A stretch of 64,000 nt of DNA from Struthio camelus (taxonomy: Eukaryota; Chordata; Aves; Struthioniformes; Struthionidae), in assembly GCF_040807025.1 (NCBI RefSeq), contig NC_090943.1:118247900-118311899 (forward strand), given 5' to 3'. The translations under genes were made by a program, and so were the position numbers. Of the stretch, positions 1 through 10,795 are shown one piece after another. Positions within the stretch are counted from its first letter, which is position 1. Each line of letters opens with the position of its first letter. Below the pieces are notes generated by a model. The model saw only the letters and a program-made list of their open reading frames with translations, was not told the DNA's origin and made no database searches.

Positions 1-3000
1 TTCACAGAGTTAAAAAATATCTTAAGTTACGTTCACTTTGGAATTTCAGCTAATATTACCTCTCATATGTAAAATGTGGTGTGGCATGGCATGCATACTA
101 CAGTTCAGCTGGAAGAGAAACGTTACCTTGGAGCGTTACTTAACTAATTCGAGATGAATGTGCGCTGCCCTTTGTAACTCAAATATCATCTTTCCCACTT
201 CTGTGTGTTTCATTTTGTGGAGCAAGTTTTAAAAGGAACGTGGCTGTTGCAGAGATCAAAACAAGCTAAGCAGAATGTCAATAGTGCATTAGGTCCTTAG
301 CATGCTCCTGGAACTGTTCTTTTATCATATGATGTGATATTTTTAACTAGTTGTGTCTTCCAGCATGCCTTTTAATCACATGTGTGAGAAGAATATATTA
401 TTGTATACTTGCCTTAGATAAGTTAATAACATTAATCACTAAAATGCTGTGCTAAATCACTTTTAAAAGACTATTTCAAACTAAGATTGTCCCCACAGGT
501 TCTCTACCAAGAGTGAAGAGAGAGTTCAGTTAAAACAAGATCCGAAATACTCAATCGTTATACGAGTTCAGGTACTGTCTTTGGAGAAAAAAAGATCATA
601 ATGTGCATTTGCCCTTCAGCAACAGGGAGAAAGAGAATTCACTTTTATTTTGAAAATACTATTGAAGGAGGCAAACGATACCATCTCTTAGATGTGGAGT
701 CTTCAGTTTTGGCATATGCATTAGCAAAGGTGAAAACACTAGCGTGGTTTGTTTTATATAACTGGAGAGTGAAGCACTAAAATATATGTTAGCTGCTATC
801 ATGGTGAAATTATTGATGTTAACTGAAAGGAGAAAAGATCACAGGAATTTCCAAAGAGGCAAGTGACTGAGAAAGTTAGGCAGACTGATGTCAAGAAAGT
901 ATATTTGGTACTACTCGGACACTCCCCAAGAGGTCTGATTGTAACTAATCAGGAAAAATGACTAGACACTGTCAGAAGAAAATTGAAGATACTGCAATGC
1001 ACAAAACCTGTTAATAAGAGTGTTGAAGCTATTATATAAAAATATATAAGCCTTTCTTATTTGAAATGAATTTCTATAACTGGATTTCTATAACCTTTAT
1101 AAAGGATGCCACCACTGGGCAATCTTGACTTTGACTTTATGACTTCCTGAGAAAATGAGTAGCTTGTCTGTGAAACTTGGAGCCATGAGGTGCTGGGACA
1201 AAGAATGTAGCTGGATTCAGTCGAGAAGCAAAAGTCTAAAATGTGCCCTTTGTAGACAAGCATCACAACAACTTAAGTAACTCAGTTAATTCATACTTCA
1301 CCTAGAAGTTTTAAGTAAGTTTCAGAAAAAGATTGTGGCAATAATGACAGGTTTGGGAAGTTTATACTCTTTCTCCCAATAGCAACGAATTGTATGTGTG
1401 CACCAAATAATTTTAGATGGAGGGACACTGTACAAAAAAGCTCTGGTCCCGTGTTACTAGGCCATTAAGAGCAATAGAGTGGCTCTTTGAGGTTCCAAGT
1501 GTCTTGCTTCAATTCTGCTACCTGTTTCTGCTGTCTTTGTGAAGGTTACTGCCGCACTGGCTGTATGGATTGAGCTTTTTGCGTCCATGCAGGCCTATCT
1601 TGTAGCCGAGACACTTTTCGTGACTCTGCATTTTCTAGTTTTCATTGGTTTGAGAATAGCTGAATGGAGACACCCGAGAGTAATCTTAACTTTGGTTTAA
1701 TAAAATGTGGGGGAAATGTGCAACTGTGGACTTCAGTGCCATGAGGTACGACAACAGAGAGTGTAGTTGACTTCAGTCAAGAAATAAGTAAAAGTTAGAG
1801 CTACAGTGAGGCCTGCGGAAGAGTTCTCGGCACAGGGCAAGATGTCTGCATAGTACTACAAATAAATTTTCTTTAAAGTGTAGGTGCTCCAGTTAGCTGT
1901 AAAAAAATTAAATTAGTTGTGTTCATACTTAGCATAGCATATTCAGCTGCATAAGCATAACTCTTCCTTGGAAATAGGTTATTATGTTGTCCCATTTCAG
2001 AATACATGTGTCACAGATGTAAAAGGACATGACAAATGATTTGTCTAGTAGTAGGTATTTTTTCATTATGAAGAGGAAACTCCTAACCCTGGAAGGGTCT
2101 ATTTTCAGTAAAATATTCCTGAAACTACTGGAGCTGATCGAAATAATCCATGAGTAATGGGTCCTTGCCCTGCTGTGGGCATGATAATTTTTGCTATTGG
2201 TAGTGAGACTAGTTTCTTGATATGTCCTTTTTTTCTTGAGAATGTGATTAAAAAGAATGCTATGACTTTATTGTTGGCAAATATCTTAATCAGTCATTCT
2301 TTTGATATATTTTATCATCAAAAGCTAGAAAAATCCAAGACTACTAGGGAACCTTAAGGTTTGTAACTCAATGATTTTTCTGCGTCGTTCTTTCTTAATC
2401 CTAGCAGAAATAAACATTTTTGTAAGTTATGCAGTTTTTGCTTTCTTCTTTATTTTTGTAATCCCTTCACATGAAGGAAATTTGCATTCAGGAGAATATA
2501 ATTGATGCTAATAAAGTTTTATAGCTGAAACTTAGCTATATATAAGGTGAAGAACATATTTTAGTGCTCTGTATTACCAAAACAACAATTTAATTCCATC
2601 TCGTTTTGAAACTTGAAGCCTGCAATAGTTTCAATGTAAATTGTATGTCAGTCTTTAATTCTTAGCCGTGCAATGGATATTTCCTTCTCTATCCTGATTC
2701 TCATGGCTAATTCCCTCTCTTTACTGGAAAAGGCATGTGGAAGATGTTAGGTAGATTGCTGGTATCCTTGTGGACTCAGCTGTTTTTAATTGGCCTGCAA
2801 ATGTGGGGAGCAAAAGCTTTGTAGTGCCACTTAATGGAAAAGGGTAAACTTTTGATCCTGTGCAAGTTATTAACAAAAGTGAGCTTTTTCTTATCTATAA
2901 ATAAAATCAGAGCATTCTTGTTTGTTGGTTTGTTTTTTTTTAAAATGTGATCAATTTGTGAACATGTTTTAATACCATGGAGTGCTTGCCACTGACTCTC

Positions 3001-5117
3001 ACGCCATCTTCAGCTATTCACTTGTTCATAAAATGGGAGTTTTGGATGTCTAAAATATTTAGTGTGGGAGAGAAGCATAAACTTACGATCACTCTCTGAG
3101 TTCTTATGATAGGAATCTTTAGTTGCATTTCTTTTTTTCAAATATTATTGTAAAAAAACCCAGTAACTCCAAAAAGGATTTTAGAGGGATTTTAAACAGC
3201 TGTAAGTACCATCAAGGAAATCTACCATCACCATTTGGAAAGGATGCTGCCGCATTAATAATTATAAAACCATCTTATTAAATTATACAGCTGCAAAGTA
3301 TTACAGAAGAAACAAAGGGAGCTCATAGTAGCTGAAATGTGCAGCTGAGGCAATGCTGCCCAAAAATCTATCTGTAAGCATGCATTCATTATGACATCCA
3401 GTGCTACGGCACATGGGATTACCAAGCCTTGCTAAGTTTAAAGTACAGTAATCCTCTTTCCTGCAGTAACACATGTAGATTCTTTATAACAGCTTAGACG
3501 ATAATTAGCAGGGGATTTCGGATTCATTGACTGGATACAAATATAGCACAAGGGAGGGAAAGACCTAGGCAGCAGTTCTCAGACTAGGAGATACTAATGC
3601 AATTGTGGTTGTGGCATTTACGGGGTAGGGATGTGTCTGAAGAATTTCCGGGAGTGAGTGGGTGCTACTAGCACTTGGGATTGCAAACCTGATAATAATG
3701 GTGTTTTAAGAAGCAGTTTAGGACTTGGCTAGGAGAAGTTTCTTTCTAGATCCATGTCTTCTCTAATATTTTATAATTAGAGATGGAACTCCATCAGGAC
3801 CGACACGCCGGCTTGCTTTATCAGCAACTACTGTTCTGCTTTCTAAGAATTAGGACAGTTGTATCTGTTCATTCAGCTTATTAATTTAGTGTCTTTTGGG
3901 ATGCCTTCTGACACCGGGCCTCGGGTGAAGAGAGAGAGAGTGAAGTAATCTGAACTGTCTCTACCTGACCTTGTTTTGCCTGCAGAGCTGTTACTGCTGC
4001 AGTAACCTGGAAGGAAATGAAAGTTTTTTGCTACTTCTAATATTCAGTAGATCAGTGTAGTTACTGAAAGAATCCTGTTGCAAATGCATTGGCTCTTGCT
4101 ACATACAAGTTTTCCATGTTTTTGCTATTTAGCTGGTAATAATGAAATATTGTCTCATACCTCTGGTTTCACTGCCGGCTAGCAAAGTTGAACAAATGCA
4201 GAAGAGTTTGCAGGATTAGGGCTTACAGTAGTAATGAAAACCCTTTTAGTTTTCCTTTACTACTTGGGAGGAATGTTATTCTTGTAAGAACAGGATTCAT
4301 ATCAGCTCCAAATGCAAAATTAGAGCCTAGAAAAGTGAGCTGAAGTCACACTTTTATGTGACTCAGAATCTGTAAGTTTAACTATTAGTTTGTGTTGGTT
4401 GTTTTATGTGTGCTTTCTTGACCGAAGAGCAAGGTCCTAGAGTGTACAGCCCTAAGTTAGAGCTGTTTTTGGACAGCAGTTTGACTTTTAAAATAAATTT
4501 TCTTAAACATTTATCTGAACTGAAATTTTTCATTTTTTAGCAATAAAAAAGGGCTTTATTTTGACTCTTAATTTGACCTAAAGAGAACAAATAGATTTAC
4601 CAAGAATGGGCTTTGGCAACTGATTTATTTTTTAAAGCATTTAATAATTATTTATAACAAGTCTACCTAGAAGATACCAACCAAGTAAAAGGTCTGTTTT
4701 AAATATTTTACAAGCATCCTATTTTCTCATCAACACTTTTACTTTTTGATGCATGTCATAAACCTCATTTTTTTGATCCTTGTATTAGGTTCTCCCCTTC
4801 CCTCCTTTCCCTCCCTTCCAAAGCACTGAACAAAGAATCCTCCTGGCTGAGGCTACTCCTTGATGAACTCTGCAATCTCAGCTGTTTTAGGAAAATATCT
4901 TCCCCTGTCCAGGTACTAGCTTCTCTTGGTTTCAGCAGAGCTCCTGAAAAAGTGCACCAAGAAATATCTCAACAAACCTGAGACTGAAACCAAAAGGGAG
5001 ATGGCTAGATCTAGACAAACACTCATTTCTCTGGTTTGGTTGCCAAGAGGAAGTAGTTATATGTGTGGCTAGAAAACATATATTAAAATTGAGACAAAAC
5101 TTTACTTCTATGTCACA
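1..5117. other. Non-coding AT-rich stretch, no gene seen
   Basis: I see no gene here. Open frames on both strands are short (under about 75 codons) and show no recognisable domain or splice-flanked exon pattern. The stretch is ordinary AT-rich unique sequence. The one internal feature I can support is the segment at about 3447-3543, listed separately because it has a relative near 10.7 kb. Confidence 0.7.
3447..3543 (+). repeat. Diverged two-copy non-coding element, copy A
   Basis: This segment aligns by eye with 10703-10795 in the same orientation. Shared blocks are cctctttc, tgcagtaacac, ttataacagctta, ataattag and then gattca, tgact, gatacaa/gtatacaa in the same order, at roughly four-fifths identity with small gaps. 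A weaker match may extend upstream (both have an acatccag block followed by catgg). It is not CR1 and has no microsatellite character. It could be two copies of an ancient transposon or a duplicated conserved regulatory element. The family is not identified. Confidence 0.6.
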
Positions 5118-5119
5118 AC

Positions 5120-5375
5120 AGCAGGTGAAGTGTTGTCAGCAGGAGCTGGTATCCTTGGGTCTGTGCTGGGCGCTCGCTCCAGAGGAGAAGCGCTAGGCTT
5201 CGATTTCTTTCCAACAGAGGATCTGATCGCCAGCGCTGCACGGGCTGGATTTCAGGTTGGGCCTTTGGTCGCAGGCCACCACAGCAGGGCAGCAGCTTCT
5301 CGTTGCAGATACCCACTCCGGTTGGTGCCACGGTGCCTCCAGCTCCCGGCTTTTGGCTGCATCAGGGAGATGAAC
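5120..5375. other. Isolated GC-rich block, nature unknown
   Basis: A block of about 250 bases is clearly richer in G, C and CpG (gggcgctcgctcc, gatcgccagcgctgcacgg, cactccggttgg) than the AT-rich DNA on either side. It carries open frames on both strands, including a plus-strand frame over 5130-5774, but that frame runs on into AT-rich sequence ending in a TTTA repeat and resembles no protein I know. A solo LTR or other mobile-element fragment, an enhancer, or a retroposed exon are all possible. I could not find matching LTR ends or a target-site duplication. Confidence 0.35.
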
Positions 5376-5613
5376 AGCTATTTCTCCTCTTTTCCTAAAT
5401 CTGATGTAAACACCATGCAAGCCATCCACAGAGTGATGCAGAATAGCATATTTGCAGTTGGGCTTTTTATCCTGTTAAAGCTGTCTATCTTGTACGCTAA
5501 AAGTGCAATATTAGTTTATTATGTAGGGAAAAAGAGAGCTAAAGCCTTTAACTTCTGGTCAAAAGATCCATTCAAGAGTAGGTCTTTCCAGTTCAGTTTT
5601 GCCAGTCTTGACC

Positions 5614-5637
5614 TATTTTTATTTATTTATTTATTTT
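5614..5637. repeat. (ATTT)n microsatellite
   Basis: About six near-perfect ATTT units form a short tetranucleotide repeat. No function is implied. Confidence 0.85.
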
Positions 5638-6766
5638 TAATTCAGGTTAAAATTATTCTGTTTCAGGCCCCAGTTTCACAGGTAGTTTCAAAACGTCTGA
5701 AATGGCATTTTCAGCACATGAACTACTTGCAGAATTTTTTGGCCTGTTTCTGTAGACGAACCCAGACAATTTGAAAGGAAAATAAACATTGTCTTGAATG
5801 AGTCTTAACAGTATCTGTTTTGGAAGACATCGTTTCTGTTTAAAGTCTATCGGCAAACACTCTCAAATCTGTATTGCATATTAATAGGAGAGAAGATCAG
5901 AACAGAGAGAGATTAGAGTTTCTTTTTCTCAAAACTTCTTGGCAACAGAAGACCTGATTGCAAGGGGCAACTGTTACGCTGAAACCTCCTCTATGCTGTT
6001 ATATAACCACTTTGCATTCGTGTCTGTGTGATGGCTCCTCTTGTACACAGTGTTTGTGACTTCCTTGGGATTTTAGGATTCATTCCTAGGGACCAGAAGG
6101 AACACTAATCTGTTGTACTGACAACACATACGAGTGTTATCTCATACCTGATGAAATTCATGACACCCTTTGTATTTCTTCTTGATGCCCAGGAAACTTA
6201 ATAGGTTATAAAAACAGTTCCTTTCCAACATGACTGCCATGACTCTCCCAGGATCATTTCTTTGCTTGCTTTAATCACATTTAATCATTCTATTTTTTCC
6301 TCACTGTCTTGTTTTCTATTGATTTTTCTTAATTCATGCATACAAAATAGTAAGCGAAAGAGGGGGACAAAGTAAACAGGAGTTTTCATTATTTCTTTTG
6401 TGCTGTGCTGTTCTATTGTTTCTAATTCTACATTAACTCTGGTTCATATAATCTTTTTTCTTATTCCATATGACTCACAGGCTAAACAGAGCTGATGGGG
6501 GAGTGATTTCAGACAGTGACCTCATTTCTGCACTTATTAGTTCTCAAAAAGAGACAGCAATCAACCTATGTCTTACAAAAAGAAAAAGGATTTTTTCCCC
6601 TTACTGCATTATAGACATGAGTAACTTTGAAAAGAGAAAAGGGCAAAGGGAAAGAGCCCAAGCTGCCAACACAGACAGTGAGTTCTGCCTGTCTGAGCTG
6701 GATAAGAGCACTGTCAAATGCATGGATCTAGCTGCCTTGGATTCTCATCTCATGCAACATTTCAGT

Positions 6767-6769
<3 letters not shown>

Positions 6770-6812
<43 letters not shown>
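6770..6812. repeat. (TG)n microsatellite
   Basis: About 21 uninterrupted TG units. Such alternating purine-pyrimidine tracts can adopt Z-DNA and are commonly length-polymorphic in vertebrates. A short frame (6470-6841) reads through it as a Cys-Val run, which argues against that frame being real. Confidence 0.97.
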
Positions 6813-6814
<2 letters not shown>

Positions 6815-8189
6815 GTATCCAAAAGACTATTAGTGAAATAATTTTCAACGTGAACATATTTAAATTTCCTTTATAAGAGAGTTTCTACTCATTATGTGTG
6901 CGCATGATGTTAACCAAGTATTGAATTGGTCACAGTGTTGAGGCCTTAGCTGCAGTGACTATTGCTTCAGATACATATTAAAGAAATTGCAAATTGCTGC
7001 CAAAAAGCATCACAGTTCTCAAAAAAGTCAGTTTCTGCAAGAAGTAGCTGTATTTTTGTTGTGTTCTTTATTTTGATGACCAGTCCAAGAGAAAACACAG
7101 CTGGATGGCAACTCTAGGATAAAAATTTCCATAATACTGGAAATGTCAGGAAATTCCTACAATTTTAGTTGGTTGTAAGTACTAGACAATACATATGTGT
7201 ATACACAGAGCAATGACCAATCTTGAAATCGCAGAGCATAGTATAAAACCATCAGAGAAAGATGGGAATAAGATTTCAGTAGTGCATTGGTTTTGCTACT
7301 GACCTTTTGCATGAAGACAAACCGCCCTTTGTGTCTAGCAGCAGCTCTGATTTTTTCGTCACTGGGCAAAAAGCACCCTGATCTTATGTTGGTGTTAAGC
7401 TCACTGTAGGGAATCTGCTCTTAAATCTCACAGTATTTTCATATTTTCTTGAACTCTCTAGCCCAAAGAGACAAGTGATTACAAAGCAACCTTTGTTTTT
7501 CAAAGACGGATGTTACTATCCTCAGAAGAAATCTTGGAAGTTTACAGTGAGTACATCCTGAAGCTTAAAAAGGGAAGTAAATAAGTGCCTATGTTTTTTA
7601 AATGTTTAAAATATTAATATACATTTAACTCTTCTGAGTTTTAGAAGATGTCTGACTTACCATAAATATACAGTGGCGACACAAACTATAACAGAAAGGA
7701 GCTAATTCTTCTGAATTTATTTAAAAGTTAGCTTCTCTCCAACTTTGAGGATATAAATACCAGTGAACACTAATTTGCTTAAGGAGTAAGTAACATGGCA
7801 AAACTAGTGATTTTTTGCTGTATGATCATAATATTTATATATGCTTTTTAAAACCATATTGCTTTATTTTGTAGTTAAGCATTTCTAGAAGCCATAGAAT
7901 TATAGAACGGATGACATCAGTGGTGATGAATTAACTTCTGTGAATCTATAAGGAATAATTATCACAATTAATACTTATGAGGCATCGACAGGAGAGTAGG
8001 GAATTATTGATTTCTGATGAAATAATTGTCCAATGTAATGATATGTGAACGAATTTTATGTCCTGTGAGTTGAGGTTGCCTCTTTTAAGGGTTATATTTG
8101 TCAATATTTGGTGCTTTAACATCAGAGGTGATCTCTGTCAAAATTCAATAGTAAAGGAGGACTTCTGAGGAGGTGGATTTTCTGAGTAT

Positions 8190-8212
8190 AGTCAGTTTTT
8201 GAAAAACTGACT
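8190..8212. repeat. Perfect inverted repeat (hairpin 1)
   Basis: Left arm agtcagttttt at 8190-8200 and right arm aaaaactgact at 8202-8212 are exact reverse complements around one central G. This gives an 11 bp arm palindrome. A second, unrelated hairpin begins two bases downstream. Confidence 0.9.
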
Positions 8213-8213
8213 T

Positions 8214-8236
8214 GCTAATTTCAGTGGGAAATTAGC
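8214..8236. repeat. Perfect inverted repeat (hairpin 2)
   Basis: Left arm gctaatttc at 8214-8222 and right arm gaaattagc at 8228-8236 are exact reverse complements separated by five bases (agtgg). It lies one base from hairpin 1 and has the same 23-base total span but a different sequence. Confidence 0.9.
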
Positions 8237-10702
8237 ATTCCTTTTGTTTTTCCTTTTACCACTGAAGGTATTTCTCTCCATCTGATATCTTTGTATTGTT
8301 CTCTGTAGGAAGAATTTGTGGGTGGATTGCAGGACTTAATCCTGACCAAGACAAACAGTAAGAATGCAATTAAGAATAGACAACCTGTGCTCAGATTCTT
8401 ATAGTGCTGGAGAGAAAGCAATCTAAGCTGAGACCGAGGAGAAAAAGTAGTTTCTTGCTTCATTTTCTTGTAAATGGCCCTGAACAGCTCAGAAGCCTGG
8501 TAACTGGCTCACCTTGTCCTGAGAAGTGCCAATGACTCTGTCCTGCCCTTCAAACACCACAGGAAAGCCAGTGAACCAGTGCATCAGGTCACAGGAGAGC
8601 AATGCCAAGCCCTCCTGTAGAGGACTAGCCAGGACTAGCTTTTTTTTGTTTTTGTTTTGTGTTTTTGGAGGGGGTTTTTGGAGGATAAGAAGTGATATTC
8701 TCTTCAGATGGTATTTCAAAATTGGTGAGTTATGGTAGAGTTGTATATATAGTTCTGCAAGTAACTTCACAAAAATACGTAGAGAAAATTGATTTTTTTC
8801 ATTATTTGAGAACTATTTGCATGCCTTTAAATGGTTGAGAGAGCTATTTGTTGTGGTGGTGGATGAAAAGAACGTTTATAGAGCAGTCGGGGGAAAAATT
8901 ACATCTGTTATGTAAATATTGTGAAATCAACTTAGAGTAAAGAATATCGAAGAAAGGGAAGGGAAAATATTAAGAACTTCCCTCAAAGAGCAGGCAAAAT
9001 GCTTCATCAAGGATCCCCCACCCCCACCCCTCAGTGAAACCCACTCTGATTAGTTTAATTAGGAAATGATTAGTCTGTGGTAAGGTTCTCTAAATCATAA
9101 TGATGGTACTATCAGGCTACAGTAGAGTTACTGTAGTTCATAGGGAGGCCTTTCTAACCCTTTGCTATGAGCTCAGAAAAGCCATGTTGTACTTTTTCAC
9201 TGCAATCTTTTTCTTGAAAATTAGTATTTCAATACATTAAATGGAGAGGCTCCAACTGTAGAATACCACTGTCTTTCCAATACATAGGGATTTCTCCCAC
9301 AGAGTTGTATTCTGTTTGGTTTTAAAAATGCTGATTTAAATTTTGTATAGAGGAAAGTCCGGCTTATGTTTGTCACAGCATCAGAAACAGCTACAGCACA
9401 AGCCCCAACTGCCTAACGCCCTTCACAAACATCTTGCCTGGCAGGAAGGCCACGTGCAAAACTATATGTCTGCTAGCACAGCTATGGAGCAGGGTAGCCA
9501 GTCAGGGTTAATGTGCATGTAGCATCATATAGTGAGGAAGTTAATAGCAATTAAAAACAGAGAGGATTTTTTTCACCAGTGAGGATTTGTATACTGAAGC
9601 ATCTATAATCTGTGAACGTAAAGTCCAAGTGTAAGCTAGTTCAGTAAGGAAGATGCTGAGGCTGGCCACTGGGAAATGGGAAATGAAATTCCTGCATCTT
9701 GTGCTGGGATAGTGTGAGACCTGACAAGGCTGGGTGTTATGAGAGGGTGGTAAATTATCACAGGGACTACTTTCCTCACTGACCTAGCTGTTAACTCCTG
9801 CAGAAATGCAATCCCACCGCTAATGCTTTTCCACTCTTCTCTTCTCTCCGTCAGAGTGGTTCTGCATGGCTCTCAATACCATCAGTAGCAAGGGCTTACT
9901 GATGAACCAGCTCTTAGGCAGAGTATTTCCCCTCATTTGCTGTCTCTCTACATGTAAAAAGTACAGTTAAGGACACTCTGTATCCACGTGCTAATGGAAG
10001 AGTCAGTGGAGCTTTTGACTGTTTTCTCCTAGTGGGCCTGATTATGTGAAAACTGCATCTCTACTGATCTATGGGCACACAGCAGGAAAGGTGCCCACTT
10101 CACATGGCATGTTGTGCAAGAGCTGCTTGTTCCCGTGCATACAGCCATTACAGTATGTCAAAAATATTTGTATTTGCTTGTGCCAGTCACTGGAAGTCAA
10201 ATCCTCCCTTTGGAAAGCTCTGTGGTCTGGGTATCCCAGTATGAACAAGTAAGAGGTGACCTAGTCTCTAGCTTCTCTGCGCTCTCCTCCTTGGGTCTGC
10301 CTTATGGGTTCATCTTCCTGCTTTTGCACAGCTTCCTTCTGATCTATTGGTTAAGGTTTTATAATCATATACACATACATATTGGTAATGGCTGGATACC
10401 ACTTAAAGGTAAACATAAAAAATACTCATACAAAACAAAGAGAAAGTCTTGTGACAAACAAAAATTACGCTACATAAAGACCACATGGAGATTTAGTGGT
10501 CCCCAGAGCTTAAAATAAAACTATGAGAATTGTCTGAAATATTAGCTGTAATCAAGGCAATAATCATTTTTTTTGTGATTACTAAAATGTTTTCATAACA
10601 TCCAGCTAAAAGCCATGGATTCACAGTGCTATTCATTGCAGAATAGCTTTTTGCATTGCAATGTCCATTCTTTGGGTATAGGGGAATAATGGGCTTTTTG
10701 TG

Positions 10703-10795
10703 AGTAATAAGCCTCTTTCATGCAGTAACACGTGGATTATAACAGCTTACATTATAATTAGAGTGTCATTTAGATTCACTGACTGTATACAATTA
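10703..10795 (+). repeat. Diverged two-copy non-coding element, copy B
   Basis: This is the partner of 3447-3543. It keeps the ordered blocks cctctttc, tgcagtaacac, ttataacagctta, ataattag, agattca, tgactgtatacaa. Copy A has a few extra bases between the second and third blocks. The copies lie about 7.2 kb apart in the same orientation. Homology fades within about 10 bases downstream of the last block. Confidence 0.6.

Noticed and set aside
5130-5774. Plus-strand open frame of 214 codons
   Set aside because: It spans the GC-rich block and then AT-rich DNA with a TTTA repeat, has no recognised domain, and its opposite strand is also open in part. It is not accepted as a gene.
9015-9030. C-run triplet as a minus-strand quadruplex
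   Set aside because: There are only three adequate C-tracts, so a single-molecule quadruplex is not predicted.
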